Source: Pelobates cultripes (Eukaryota; Chordata; Amphibia; Anura; Pelobatidae). From it: a stretch of DNA of 64,000 bases. Positions 1 to 12,148 of the stretch are shown here, piece by piece. The notes under the pieces are model-generated. The model searched no databases, had not been told where the DNA came from, and saw nothing but the letters and a program-made list of their open reading frames with translations. Where the stretch lies: the NCBI GenBank assembly GCA_933207985.1, contig OW240912.1, forward strand, positions 236,042,244 through 236,106,243. Reading direction: 5' to 3'. A program made the position numbers and the translations under genes. The first letter of the stretch is position 1, and every line of letters starts with the position of its first letter.

Positions 1-529
1 TCAAGGAGAGAGTTAGTACTGAGAAAGTGAGTTAGACGTTAAATACAACCAACTCAAGAAACTTAGAAATGAAGGGGAGCAGTGATACGGGACAGTAGTT
101 AGAAGTAAAGGTAGGGTCAAGAGATGTTTCGTTTTAGAGTGAGATTTTCAATTTTATGTCATGTTTAAGGGAAGAGGGAAAGGTTGAAAATGTGCATTAG
201 AAAAAGGGGAAAGAGATTGGACAAGGTGAGAGGGAAAGTGATTGAGAGGGAATATGGTGGAGCGAGAGGATAGGAGAAGTTTAGAGACCTCTAGCTCAGA
301 GACAAGGGGAAAGAGTTAAGAATGGAAGAAGGTACAGAACGGAAGCTGGGGATTTACAGGGAGGAGGTAAAACGGGAGACTGTATCCCTAATTAGGATGA
401 TCTTGTCAAGTGAAGTGACATGCAAAATCAATAACTGTGGGGTTAGTTAATGGCAGTCACAATGGGGCAGAGAAACGAGACAAAGGTATGAAAGAGGTAT
501 TTGATATCACAAGAGTAGGTGGAGAGTAG

Positions 530-530
<1 letters not shown>
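1..530. other. No gene seen; purine-rich intergenic DNA
   Basis: The plus strand is rich in A and G with many GAGA and GGAA runs. There is no long open frame, no inverted repeat and no similarity to other parts of the window. I see nothing functional here. Confidence 0.5.

Positions 531-619
<89 letters not shown>
531..619. repeat. Compound (TG)n(TA)n microsatellite
   Basis: A short TG run passes into a long pure TA run and ends in a short CA stretch. It is a simple dinucleotide repeat, probably length-variable. Confidence 0.97.
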
Positions 620-1107
620 CTTATCTAAGTCTTAAGATAAAAGGAACATATAGAAGCTGCTGATACATATACACACATATTGATATTCAGGCACATAGGC
701 TCATACACAGATACACATTCATTTTTGTCAGCACCAGGCCCAATGGGATCTTAATCTGGCCCTGTTTGTGAGTGTTTGAATGTGTTTATGTATAATAGTA
801 GGGATGTGCATGGGGAAAAATTTTGGTTCGGTTCGTTCGGTATTCCGAAATTCGTGACTTTTGCCATTCGGGACTTCAGCCATTCGGTTCGGTTTGGCAA
901 TTCGACACTTCGGAAACTTCGAAATTTCGGCACTTCGACACTTCGGAACTTCAGCATTTCGGAATTTCGTGACTTAGGCACTTCGGCACTTTGGGACTTT
1001 TCTTGCAGGCACTAAGTAGATAACTCCCTAATTCCGACGCTATGCCGCGAGAAGGGGCATGTCTATTAAACAGTGAGCAGCCAAACAAAAAATAACATTC
1101 CCTGCCC

Positions 1108-1640
1108 CTGAATGGAGGGTGGGGGCCCTAAAGTAAAATAAGGGGGGGGAAACCTATTGTCCTCCCCCCAGCCACCACCCATAAATAGCGGGTGGGGGCC
1201 CTAAGTTAGAATTGGGGGGGCCTATAGTCCTCCCCCCTGACCCCAACCCCTGGGCGGTGGGTGGGGACCCTAAATTAGAATAAGGGGGGGACCTATTGTC
1301 TTCCCTCCCAGCCCCCACCCCTGAGTGGTGGGTGGGGGCCCTAAAGTAAACTAATGGACCTATTGTCCTCCCCCCAGCCCCCACCCCTGAGCGGTGGGTG
1401 GGGGCCCTAAATTAGAATAAGGGGGGGACCTATTGTCCTCCCCCTGGCCCCCACCCCTGAGCGGTGGGTGGGGGCCCTAAGTTAGAATAATGGGGGGGAC
1501 CTATTGTCCTCCCCCCCTTGGCCCCCACCCCTGAGCGGTGGGTGAGGGCCCTAAATTAGAATAATAGTCTTCCCCCCTGGCCCCCACACCTGAGCGGTGG
1601 GTGAGGGCCCTAAATAAAAATGTAACCCCCCAGGTGACTA
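1108..1640. repeat. Minisatellite, about 68-bp unit, about 8 copies
   Basis: Each unit runs from GGTGGGGGCCCTAA through an A-rich part to a CCTATTGTCCTCCCCCC tract and a CCCCCACCCCTGAGC tail. Units differ by small indels. One inverted partial unit lies at about 1995-2045, on the other side of the element core. Frames crossing the array are artefacts of the repeat. Confidence 0.9.
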
Positions 1641-2049
1641 GGGGTCCCCAAACCCCTAGTCACCCCCCTCCCCCCCAAAAAAAACTCTACCTACCCCCCT
1701 CATCCTAAAAATAATGAGGGGGGACCCTTATCTAAATACCTGTAAAAATAAATAAACTTACCATTTGATGTCTTCTTTCTTCTAAACTCTTCTTTTTTCA
1801 GCCCCAAAAAAGGCCAAATAAAAATCCATAATAACCGACGCACTTTAAAAAAAAATAAAACGAGCGCAAAAAATAATAATCCTTCTTCACCCATGGAGGG
1901 CTCAGCAAAGACTGAGCTCTGGAGGGCGGGGGCAGGCTTATAAAGCCTTGCCCCGCCCTGCAATTAGGCTCAGAGCACCCTTATTGATATTTAGGGCCCC
2001 CATGCACTGCTCAGGGGTTGGGGATGGGGGGGAGGACAATAGGTCCTAG

Positions 2050-2148
2050 GGGGAATATATATATTTATTTTTTTGTAGGCCCCGGGGGAATATATATATT
2101 TATTTTTTTGTAGGCCCCGGGGGAATATATATATTTATTTTTTTGTAG
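2050..2148. repeat. 35-bp tandem repeat, about 2.8 copies
   Basis: AATATATATATTTATTTTTT followed by GTAGGCCCCGGGGG recurs with starts at 2054, 2089 and 2124, giving a 35-bp period with almost no divergence. Confidence 0.95.
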
Positions 2149-2939
2149 TTTTTTTTTTACAGTAAGCAGCCACTGGCTGCTCACTGTTTAATAGACATGC
2201 CCCTACTCACGGTATAGCGAGTAGGGGCATAATTTACTAATACTAAGTAATCTTTACTTAGTATTAGTAAATTTGGCTGAAAGACCAATTCAGGTCTTTT
2301 TAAGCCTTTTAGTAGATAGCTCTCTAATACCGTGGGAATTAGGGGGTTATTAACTTATTCATTCCTGTCATTACATTGACAGGCTAAGTAACTTACATTT
2401 TATATGAATGTGTGTTACTTGATTGTTGTGAATGTTGCAAATGCTTACAGCTGAATCCTGGCTATGTTTGTATACTTTTTATTTAAAATTGTATACAGTG
2501 TAACATTCTTCCACTGGGTAAGTATATTAGTACTTCGGGAACTTCGACACTTCGGAAATTCGACAATTTCGTAACTTCAGGAATTCGGCACTTCGGCAAT
2601 TCAGCTATTTGGACATTCGGAAGTACCTGAATGTCCGAATTGCCCTAAATTAATTCAGACCGAAAGGAATTGCACATGTGTATGTAATAGTGTGTATATG
2701 TTTAACAGTATGTGTGTTTGTATCTGTAACAGTTAGTGCATGTGTGTATATGTATGTACACCCATTTCCTCTGGGCCGATACTGCTTTGTTCAGTTGAGA
2801 ATCATCGATGTCCAAAGGTCATCAACACCAACCACCTAAACTCAAAACTGTGCGGTCTCCCGTACTTACCTTGGCAGTTTGCCAATCAGCTGTTGAGCTG
2901 ATATGGGTTATGTATTACGTTACATTACAGCAAGGCCAA

Positions 2940-4175
2940 TGGACACTGCAAGTGTGAATCCCCAGGTGCTAGCTCATGACACAAGGCTTGATGGTCTTGA
3001 TCACCGTATGGATCAATTCGCACAGGCCTTGCAAACTTTAATAACCAGATCATCTAACATGCAAGCTGAGGGACAACCCAGTCTCTAAGTCCTGTGTCTG
3101 CTTTGCAGAATCCTTTACCTACAGCAATAACATTATTCTGACCCATCCATTGTGCTATAGTGGACACTCCTCTAAATGAAGAGGGTTTTTGGACCAAAGC
3201 AGCATTTTGTTTGAGCTATGCCATAGTGCTTACACCACTGATAGGGCAGAAATAGGCTTTATAATAACCCTACTTACTGATAGGGCTCTGGTCTGGGCAA
3301 ATCCACTCTAGGAGAACAATAGTCCCTAGGTATACGATTACTCGCAGTTTATAGCGGCTTTCAGGAGAGCTTTTGATCCACCAGGCAGGAAAGCCAATGG
3401 TGCCAGGTGTCTCTTGAGATTGAAATAGGGTACCCGTTCTCTCATGGATTATGCCCTAGAATTTCATTCCCTAGCAGCTAATATACGTTGGAACAACTGT
3501 GCGTTTGTGGATGTGTTCTTAAACAGTTTATCCGATACACTATTAGATGAGGTAGAAAGTAGGTACTTGCCAGAGACATTGGAAGAGCTCATTACTTATC
3601 TTGGTAATACTGATGAGAGGCTTAGACATAGACATAATACCAGAGAGAGACCTAGAAGACCGGCTATCAGATTAGCTCCTACCTTTCCCTCAGATTCTAT
3701 GGCCTTGGCTATCCCTGACCCCATCCAATTCGGTATTTCAAGACTGTCTGAAACAGAGAGACAACATAGAAATAGAGAGGGATTGTGTATGTATTGTGAT
3801 AAGAGGGGATATCTCTATTTGTTCTGTCCTGAAGGCCCGAAAAACTCCAGAGCCTAAGGTGCCATGGAGGACTGGCCTTGGGAGTACTTAATGAGTCCTC
3901 TGTGTTCATAAAACCAGAACAAAGGCTTCTACTACCCACCTCCTTGAAATGGGAGGGAAATGATGTCCACATTCATTCCCTTATTGACTCAGGGGCAGCT
4001 GAAAATATTATAGATAAGTCATTTGCCGATAAATATGCGCTACCTCTCAGAGAAAGAGAAACACCGTTGGCTGTAGAGGCCATAGATGGTAGACCACTTG
4101 AAGAACCCACCATTACGAAATATTCTATTCCGGTTCTTATGATGATTGCTGTCACGAACGCACGCTACTTCAAGA
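2940..4175 (+). pseudogene. Ty3/gypsy-type gag and protease remnant
   Basis: A Gag-like start lies at 2940. After a break, capsid-like sequence runs from about 3182 to 3440 with stops and continues open at 3444-3857. It ends in a degenerate zinc knuckle at about 3784-3830 (CMYCDKRGYLYLFC), where the histidine of CX2CX4HX4C is replaced by tyrosine. A second frame (3878-4175) carries a retropepsin-like DSGA motif at 3985-3996, spaced from the knuckle as in chromovirus/sushi-like Gag-Pol. In life these would form the capsid, bind the RNA and process the polyprotein. Reverse transcriptase, RNase H and integrase are absent, because similarity stops at about 4175 where an unrelated repeat begins. 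Several frame breaks and the lost histidine make it a dead copy. Flanking LTRs were not proved. Confidence 0.75.
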
Positions 4176-5360
4176 TTGTGCATGACGTAGTTGTGGTGGT
4201 GAAAGGGTTAAAGTTCACTATTTGTCTGCACTCTACCGGAAATAATGATAAAATCCCACTTCATACCACCCACACTTAAGCATAGTGATATAAATATTAC
4301 TATTTTAACGCTGCCACCACCCAGACAATTTATAAATGGGGTGCCTTGGTCCCCCAGGTAAATCAATAATAAAAACCCACTGATTACAACTTAGCACAAT
4401 ATTTGAGGAATTGCAAAAATTAGTCTCTTCAGGTAACGTGATTTTTTACCAGCCAAAGGAAAAACTTAATAAAGGAATATGATCACAGTGCATACAAAAA
4501 TATAGATGACAATCAAAATTATTTACAAAACAATAGATAAAAACAAAAGGGATAAAATAACAGAAGTCCTAATCACTTGCTCAGATTTTCAAATTAAAAC
4601 TTCTGCCCAGGGGGGATCTCTGGTAAGAAGGATGGTGACTCACTTAGAATTAGATTCTGGCCCCCAAGCAAGTACCATGCACCCTTCAGGATCATTAGAG
4701 ATGTACCACGCCTCACCCAGAGGTGGAGTTAAGACGTATCTATAGAGTGACCACCCTCTTGTGTCCAGACCCACATCAATCCAAATGGAAACTTTTGGTT
4801 CTATCGTCTCTTATGTACCTGCCACAGAAATAATAATTGTATCTATGAATTTGTTATTATTTTCCCATTCCATTGATATGTCATACTTCTTACTTGTGAC
4901 CCAATATAGTGGACACAATCCCTTCCACTATGGTTGTTATGCCAGTCATGTTTGGGCTTGTTTAGAAGATTGCGCTTGTCACATTCCAAATATAACAAAA
5001 ATGAGGCTTAATTATAATTCTGTGGGTAAATATTAATGTTTTTCTTCTTTTGGATATGATACTGGAACAAGGCTAATGGCCATTAACATATCAAAGGACC
5101 CCCTATCTAAGAGGGAACCTTGACATATGGCACATTAGAGAATTAGTTTATATGTAAACCAGACTTCCAGGCCACTTATGTATGACTTCTCACACCTTAC
5201 TGAGCTAAGGTATCTGCTATCTGCTTCCTTTCATATTCCTATGCAATTCACACTACCCCTTCTGTCATCTGATATTTACCTAGTGGTCAATCATATATGC
5301 ACTACACAAATTACATTAATATGTTATAGTGCAACAATGAATTATGCACCCTTGGCATGG
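4176..5360. repeat. Interspersed repeat, copy A of an unnamed family
   Basis: From GACGTAGTTG onward this stretch aligns with 38064-39360 and its twin at 50561-51857. Shared landmarks include ATTTATAAATGGGGTGCCTT, ATGTTTGGGCTTGTTTAGAA and AATGAATTATGC, with indels of tens to hundreds of bases. Its left edge interrupts the gypsy protease frame here and follows the Tc1 remnant in the other copies, so the edge belongs to the element. No coding domain is recognised. It could be an LTR or a class II element. Confidence 0.6.
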
Positions 5361-6239
5361 CAGTTGGGATTCTTCATAAGGAAATTGTTGTTCTGCAAGC
5401 AATTTAATCTCCTTACTTTCCTGTAGTCCTATATTTGGTATAGATCAACTGACTGTAAAGGGTATTGGTGCAGAGCTACATTCTAGTATAATTGTAATTC
5501 AGTCCCATAATGCCAACTCCCATCCTCACATGGAGGTATTCACCTATCTGCCCGACTCATAGCTAAAGCCTGACTCCAACTTTTTTACATCTAACTTGTC
5601 ACCAAGAGGCGAGCATTCCCACCACTTTATCCTGGGCCTGCAGTCAATCAGCCAATTCATTGCAAAAGCCCTTTTAGAGCTCGCCTTCCCCTTGTTTAGC
5701 TAATTTCGTCACCATTTGACACTATGCAAACCGTCAGTTGATGCAAGGTTACGCAATCACCAGCATTGCCATCATATTTACTCTTCATCGTAGTCACACA
5801 GCTGGGGAAATACGATAACAACAAACTGGAGAATTATGAATCTCCTAATTCAAGAGAATACCTTCCTTTTTCTTCCTTCCATCCTCTAATGGTAACATCA
5901 CCAGTTACAGTCCAGCACATGTTCTCACATTATTACACCAGCACATTTAGTTCTCCTGTCAATTAGGAAGGACATACTGGAAGGCTAAGACATCAATTTG
6001 GTCTCCTTGTTGATTGCTTCCCAAGACCTCATAGAGAACTAGCTGTACTGCAACGGAGACTTGTCAGTAGTTTTGAAAGCTAGGAAACTCAGACTGAACA
6101 AAACTGACTATACCCAAATATGTTCTGACCTTTAGTCTATATAGAGAAATCATCTGTTAGACATCGACACACTATAAGGAAGAACTGGATTTCTATTTTC
6201 CATAAAATGATGGACCTGGGGCACAAATATGGTGGTTAC
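5361..6239. other. No gene recognised
   Basis: Moderately AT-rich sequence with only short frames and no recognised motif. It may belong to the LTR-type element suggested by the neighbouring segments, but nothing shows this directly. Confidence 0.4.
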
Positions 6240-6560
6240 ACAGTCTATTTCCTTTTACAGGCCTACCCAAACATTTTGGCATACCACAACCGACCTACAC
6301 AACCAGTACTATAAATTGGTTTATTGTTCCTGACCACAAATAGGAAGGCTGAACCTGTAGGAGGAGCCTGAAGTTGTGGGAGAAGTTACCCAGCCTATAA
6401 TTATACATGTTCTTGGCTGATACTGCCTGGTTCAGCCCACCTGTCCCTTTATCGAGCCATTCTGTTGTATGCCTATTGGATCCTGCATTATCCCCTTGTT
6501 TAGTTTTATAAAAGGGATTTCCCTTGCTGCCCTTGGTTCATTATATCTAAATGTTGAAGA
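6240..6560 (+). mobile_element. LTR-like retroelement end, degenerate
   Basis: It shares phrases with 10557-10800, including a CTTTTACAGGCCTAC segment, a TTTTGGCA..CACC..ACCAAC stretch and a GTGGGAG.AG.TTA box, with the order of some blocks changed. A phrase near 6413 (GGCTGATACTGC.TGGTTCAG) also resembles 2777-2800, just upstream of the gag remnant. This suggests that LTR-type sequence of one family surrounds that remnant, but boundaries and target duplications were not found. Confidence 0.4.
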
Positions 6561-6660
6561 CCTACTATAGATTGTTCAAGGCTTTCCATTCATGCGCTTT
6601 TTGTGAGTGCAATATTTATCTACAGACTGGCTATATAGAAAAAATAGAGGATGTGCCAGT

Positions 6661-6905
6661 GTTGCGAATAACACTAACAGGGTTATTCACTAAAGTGAGA
6701 ACTGTCAGGAATGCAATGTGAATTGAAAGTGAATTCCATATTTAAGGCAAAAATAAGCTGCAATTGAAAAGTTCTCCAAGTTCTCAAAGTCCACGCTTAC
6801 ACTTTAGTTACTTTGACCTGAAATTTTAAATATACTTTTAATTCACTTTGAGTTCCGGACAATTCTAACTCTAGTGAATAGACATGTTAGTGTTATTCAC
6901 AAGAC
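6661..6905. mobile_element. Small MITE with about 50-bp inverted ends
   Basis: The left end (GAATAACACTAACAGGGTTA then TTCACTAAAGTGAGAACTGTC) is mirrored on the right by GACAATTCTAACTCTAGTGAATA..GTTAGTGTTATTC. The whole unit is under 250 bp and non-coding. A distant relative may lie at 40697-40825. The family name and target duplication are not established. Confidence 0.75.
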
Positions 6906-6942
6906 TGGCTGTATATATTATTTTCTTCTCTGTATCTCTGTA

Positions 6943-7630
6943 TTAAAGGGACACTGTAGTCACCAGAGCAACTACAGCTTATTGAATTTGTTCTGGTGAG
7001 TAAAGTCATTGCCTTCAGGCTTTTTGCAGTAAACACTGTCTTTTCAGAGAACAGCCTGTCTTCACATTGCTGCCTAGGGACACTGATAAGAGCCTGAGTG
7101 ACATCACAGAAAGGGGGCGGGGCCAGAGGTGGCTGGTGGAATTAATTGTCATTTTTCTAAATGTAATGCTGCTCCTGAATATGGTGTCTCACCTCAAGTT
7201 AAGCTCTGCAATAAAAACATGTTGAAACCAGCTCACCATGTTATATGCAAATCATGACAGCTATCTCCACTGGTCACTCCTCAGATGGCTGCTAGAGGAG
7301 CTTCCTGGGGCAATCCTGCACACTGTGCAGTACTGCCATTCAGTATCTCCTCCCTCTGCATGGAGACACTGAACTTTCCTCACAGAGATGCATTGATTCA
7401 ATGTATCTCTATGAGGAGATGCTGATTGTTGCAGCATAGTGTTTTGTAGCCGTGTTTGCGCATTTGCCTCAATTCTGATCATTTCAGCCAAGGAGGCATA
7501 ATGTGGGTAGGGCCAGCGCCGGCGGACCAGTGTGACTCTGGAATAATGGTGAATTTTTACCATAGTTAAGGGGGATGGGGTGTAAAGGAGGGCTGCCAAG
7601 GACCTAGATAGTGTTTTTAACACTATTGGG
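6943..7630. mobile_element. TTAA-flanked non-autonomous element, left end
   Basis: It starts TTAAAGGGACACTGTAGTCA, the terminus also found at 22642 and, altered, at 13411 and 62909. A matching right end was not found, so only the left part is supported. TTAA target sites are typical of piggyBac and Kolobok superfamilies; which applies is inference. The 120-codon minus-strand frame at 7261-7623 has no recognised domain and is probably chance. Confidence 0.55.
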
Positions 7631-7639
7631 TCATTAATA

Positions 7640-8405
7640 ATGAGCTCTGGTTGTGAATAGCTATAATGCCATCTATATGTTATGTATTAGTGTGCATTAA
7701 AAAATGAGCATGCATGATATGTAATATATACATAATTAGTTAAATTGTTAATCTGCAAAAATATATATAAATGCTGCTTTTACCCTACATAGCATTTCGT
7801 TAAAGCAGGGGTTAAATAACCACCCAAGTATTTTGGCACTACCCACGGTTAAAAGTGGTTAATAGCTATTTAAACAACTGCACATTTCTAAGCATAACTA
7901 CAATCTTGTGTGACAGTTGCTATAGAAACTTTTTTCTTTTTTAATTTAAAGAAAAACTGTTTTAAAGAAAAGCAGGCATTTAGGTGCAAAAATTGAATAA
8001 AGTTTTCTCACCAAAAAAAAACTATTGTTGACAAGAAGTTATAAAAAGTAAAATTAGGTCAAATAGTTGAATTGGAAATAAATATGCTAGATTGGAGATT
8101 TTCTTTATGCATTAGTGCTTTTTGACCATTAATAAACCCTAGTTCCTGCTGCAGTTATGCAGAAGAGGTTTCTTTTAATTTCTATTATGGATATTCTTTG
8201 CCCTAAGTAACCAGTGTGCATGATTGTAATGGAAATAATATCTGATATCCCAGACCAATTAGACGTGCATGCAGTTTGTGGAGAATGTGATTTTAACTTA
8301 GCCTGCTGGACTTGGTGGGTGGAAAGTGCCATATATGGTACATAGGAAAATCTTAAGAAAATGTGAGGACATGAACTTTGTGTGTGATAGCCACTGGTAT
8401 AGGCT
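7640..8405. other. No gene seen; AT-rich
   Basis: AT-rich sequence with short A and T runs, no long frame and no recognised repeat end. Confidence 0.45.
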
Positions 8406-8409
8406 GTGT

Positions 8410-8437
8410 TAGAGAGAGAGAGAGAGAGAGAGAGAGA
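8410..8437. repeat. (GA)n microsatellite
   Basis: An uninterrupted run of about 14 AG units. Confidence 0.97.
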
Positions 8438-8814
8438 AGGGGCATACAGAAAACAGAACAATGAAATGTGCATTATGACAAACTGATGTTATTTGGGGTT
8501 CTGGAGAGATAACCAAAATAAATGGTGGCATTATTTTCCTCTAATATATGCATTAGCATATTTGATCTCCTATATTACAATTCTTGATGAGTTTTAGTGT
8601 TAGTGCTATCGATAGAGTGAGGTATACACATGGTCACACACACACGTGCATGCAAAAGCATATACACACACACATGGGCACATAGACACATAATTATTGT
8701 TTGTTAGAAAAGAAACAGGACATATATGTCCCAGCATTCCAGAGACTGGTAGAAGTAGCACTGCTGGGCATCAGTTGCTCTTCACTCACCTACTACAAAG
8801 TTAACAGCATTTAC

Positions 8815-9045
8815 ATACAACCCAACAAGCAGCCTTTCACCACACATGCAACCCCACAAACAGTCTTTAACTACACAAGCAGCCCCACAAGTTGGATTCC
8901 CACAAACATGCAACACCACAAGCAGGTTCCCTATGAATATACAATAACCCAAGTAGACTCCCTACACTATCATTACCACATGAAGCCTACCTGTAATGTG
9001 GACACATGCAACCACACAGGCCCCCTCCGTAAACAACATTAAAGG
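8815..9045. repeat. Degenerate CA-rich minisatellite
   Basis: Phrases of the type CCACAAGCAGCCCCACAAG and AACATGCAACCCCACAA recur irregularly. The 113-codon plus frame across it (from 8701) is rich in Thr, His and Pro because of the repeat and is not taken as a gene. Confidence 0.6.
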
Positions 9046-9500
9046 CTGTCTCCACACACAACACGCATTCACAATGGACTCAACCACCCCATACTTTTTT
9101 TGTCCTCTGGTGTCCCACTTATGGGTGCACCAAAGGCAAGGCACCAGCAAAAACAGAGCAAATGTGGCATAATGTAGCGGTTAAGAATTTGTTTTAAGGT
9201 AGTGTAGAGGTGAATTTGTAATGTAAGTATTAGGGACAGTGTAAAAGATAAGGGGAGATGTTTAATGTTATGGCAGCACTAGGACATACATATGTTCTAT
9301 GTAATATTTTGAAGAGTGCCACAAAATTTTTTAGCTTCCAGTAGAAATGTATTCATCTCACCGACATCCGGAATGTAAATTTCAGGGATATTCTTACCCT
9401 GGACAACATCCGGTTCCTGATTCAACTCCTGAACTAAGTGCATATTCTAGAGTACAAAAATGGTGTAACATGAGTTGGTGGACAATATATATATATATAT
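9046..9500. other. No gene seen
   Basis: Unremarkable intergenic sequence ending in a short TA microsatellite (about 9486-9502). No coding or repeat signature was recognised. Confidence 0.4.
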
Positions 9501-9502
9501 TT

Positions 9503-9640
9503 TTTTAAATGTTTATTTTTGTTGGACAGGTAGGTACATATCATTGTCAAACGCCACAACAGCGTAAATATAGATTCATACAGGCTTAGCATTGGCATGA
9601 GTGTTTGCACATTTTTAAATATAAACAAGCTTAATAAAAA
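9503..9640 (-). mobile_element. Possible 3' tail of a LINE, antisense
   Basis: A T-run leading into TTTATTTTTGTTGGACAGG and GCCACAACAGCG resembles 61908-62010, which has the same order of T-rich start and a GCCACAACAGC phrase. Reversed, each would be a 3' untranslated tail ending in poly(A). No protein part is attached, so this is a weak call. Confidence 0.3.
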
Positions 9641-9646
9641 CAAGCT

Positions 9647-9790
9647 TAACCCCTTAAGACCGCAGCCAAATGTACAACTTGTGATCCAAAAAAATTTAAA
9701 CAAACCACAGAATGACATTTTGATATTTGCAACTTTAATTAAAAAAAAATGTTTTTAAAATGCCAAGATATCTTTATACTGACTTCCGAA
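9647..9790. mobile_element. Fragment of TTAACCCCTTAAGGAC-type element (left end)
   Basis: TTAACCCCTTAAGACCGCAG followed by a conserved ACAAATGTACAACTTGTGATC-like stretch matches the start at 33385. Only the left end is present. Confidence 0.6.
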
Positions 9791-10525
9791 CATAGCTCAT
9801 CTTGGCAGCAGTTATGGTTTCACCACTAGTAGATTGACAGTAAAGATTTATGGTACATTTATAGAGGTTTAGTAACATTTGTAATGCTAATATATCTTGT
9901 ATTGAATATTGTGTCATTCTTGGTTTTCAGTCCATTTAACCTCTGGAAAGAAAAAAAAATCCACTGGTCGCCTAGTGTGCTGAACAATGTTTAAATCTGT
10001 CCAAATGCCAAAATGAATAATACTTTTCTTATTTTTTTGTATTTTTTTTTTTTTTTTTAAACCAGCAACTGAATACATTATAATTGGCTAGGCAAATTAC
10101 CTCCACCAGAATACTAAACAGATACAGATATGTAGTTTAGTATTATCTTGAACTGAGATGAGAAGAGGAAACGTTTACTCATATATGTGTGCTTCTCATG
10201 TGAGAAAATAATTTAGCTGTAGTATACGCTTGAAAATCATGTCTATAGTTAAGCCCTGAACAGAAACTTTCCATGGACAGATAATATTTCTGGGTGATAC
10301 AGAAAACCAAGTTAACTTGTTAAGTATATTTTAATTAAATTAAATTCCTAAAGCCTGGTATTAGTAATCGCCAGAAATAGAGAAGTGACTATTTGTATTA
10401 TTATTATTTTTTTTAATTACTTTTTGCCTGTACAGTTAATGACATATGGTTTCAACCCATCACTTCAGGTTCACCTTATACTCTAAAAGCTTCTAAGGGA
10501 GCAAATATGTAATTTATCATACAAT

Positions 10526-10556
<31 letters not shown>
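9791..10556. other. No gene seen; AT-rich with T-run and TA microsatellite
   Basis: Contains a T-rich run near 10030-10060 and a TA repeat at about 10527-10555. No coding or transposon signature was recognised. Confidence 0.45.
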
Positions 10557-10800
10557 GTTGGAAGGCCACTTGGCCTGAATTTGTGGGAGGAGTTATGATC
10601 CTATATAAACCGTACCCCCGTACTTACCTTTGTCGTGCAAGCTGTTTGTCCCCACCCACCTACACCCATCTATATTAACAATTCACCTTTGTGGGCCCTC
10701 TTTTACAGGCCTACTTGTACGTTGGTTTTGGCACACCTGAACCAACTTTGCTTCTCCTTCTACATTCCATTACGTATTAGATAAATTCCGAGCACAAATA
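10557..10800 (+). mobile_element. LTR-like retroelement end
   Basis: TTGGAAGGCCACTTGGCCTG, then a GTGGGAGGAGTTA box, CTATATAAACC (TATA-like) and later TCTTTTACAGGCCTAC and GGTTTTGGCACACC. The order looks like a promoter-bearing LTR, and part matches 6240-6560. Termini and target duplication are not visible; the Tc1 element starts next to it at 10809. Confidence 0.45.
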
Positions 10801-11418
10801 TATATATATACAGTCAAAAGGGAAAAGAAAGTACACCCTTTTTTAATTCTATGGTTTTACATATCAAGACATAATAACAATAATCTGTTCCATAGCAGGT
10901 TTCAGATCAATAACAATACATGACATATTACATTGTGTAATGATTTATTTAACAAAAATAAAGCCAAAATGGAGAAGCTATGTGTAAAAAACCTTATGAT
11001 TCAATTGCTTGTAGAACCATCTTTAGCAGCAATAACGTGTAGTTACCATTTTCTGTATGACTTTATCAATCACTCACATCGTTGTGGAAGAATTTTGTCC
11101 TACATTTCTTTACAATGTTGCTTCAGTTCATTGAGGTTTGCTGGCATTTGTTTATGCACAGCTCTTTTAAGGTCCCGCCATTTCAAGCGGTTTGAGGTCT
11201 GGACTTTAACTGGGCCATTGCAATAGCTTAATTCTATTCTTTTTCAGCCATTCTGTTGTAGATTTGCTGCTGTGCTTGCGATCATTGTCCTGTTGCATGA
11301 CTTCATTTTGGCCAAGCTTTAGCTGTCGGACAGATGGCCTCACATTTGACTCTAGAATACTTTGGTATAAAGAGAGGTCATGGTTGACTCAATGACTGCA
11401 AGATTCCCAAGTCCTGTG

Positions 11419-12148
11419 TGTAGCGGATGGCAATGGGCTGTCCTCAAGGATTCGTGTTACAAATGTATTTTGTGTAATTATTGCTATGTGTAGAGGTATT
11501 GTATATAGCCAACCAGCCCCTCGTTTGGTGAAATCAATGTCCCGAACAAGGGAATTAATATGAATGTAAGATTAGCTGTGGATGGCAAGCATTTCTATGT
11601 ATTTTAACTCCCGAAAGAGACCGACTACAAGGCCAAAACACATGGAGCCTTTTTCGGATACTGCCTGTGTGGTCGGTCAAATTTCACCTTCCATCTAACT
11701 CCCGAACCCCTGGTCCGATCTGGGTGAATTTTGAATATGTTAGTCACCCAGATCAGGGCTACCAGGGGGTACCCAGTATATAATTCTAGCTGACTGTTTT
11801 GGGGTACATCGAGAAATCGGGTAAAACTACAGTATGGATAAGTGGATTATGTGTCACACTGAGGGGAGGAGATGTGTGGGAGGGAACTGTCACACTATTC
11901 AATACTGTACTGATTAATGTGAATCCCTCCCTTGCATGGGAGAAAGCTTTAAAAGGAGGTTGTGTGGATTAAAAGTTCAGTTCTGCTCCTGATGCTATGT
12001 GTCGTCCAGTCATTGGGATCTGTATGGGGATATTCGTGGATTACCTTGCTTGCTGTGACTATTGTTCTATGGGATTTTATTACTTGTTCCTGAGCCTCAC
12101 AGGGATCTTTAGTGGAGTTAACCTGTGAAAGACTAGCTCTCCGCTACA
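11419..12148 (+). mobile_element. Solo LTR (730 bp) with CTGTG target duplication
   Basis: Begins TGTAGCGGATGG and ends CTCTCCGCTACA, giving TG..CA termini within an 8-bp inverted repeat. CTGTG at 11414-11418 is repeated at 12149-12153. It interrupts a Tc1 transposase remnant whose two sides rejoin cleanly. Internal blocks (GACCGACTACAAGG, GTGGTCGGTCAAAT, the 38-nt stem-loop at 11717) link it to the LTR at 55917. A solo LTR arises by recombination between the two LTRs of a full element. Confidence 0.88.
11717..11754. other. Conserved LTR stem-loop, 11-bp perfect arms
   Basis: GATCTGGGTGA at 11717-11727 pairs with TCACCCAGATC at 11744-11754. The same arms and total length recur at 46436, 56513 and 58720 in other LTRs. 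Confidence 0.8.

Larger units (their letters stand above)
800..2680. mobile_element. Non-autonomous DNA element with long, TTCGG-rich inverted ends
   Basis: Both ends hold clusters of short units such as ACTTCGG and ATTCGG (about 825-1000 on the left, 2530-2660 on the right), in opposite orientation. Inside them, 1010-1085 (including GGGGCATGTCTATTAAACAG) reappears inverted at about 2165-2350. The core holds two tandem arrays. No transposase frame is visible, and the short frames inside follow low-complexity sequence. The inverted architecture is seen directly; the class II assignment is inference. The exact ends and target duplication are unclear. Confidence 0.6.

Noticed and set aside
2050..2148. 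Possible CRISPR-like array of regular repeats
   Set aside because: The units are directly adjacent with no unique spacers. This is a tandem repeat in a eukaryotic genome.
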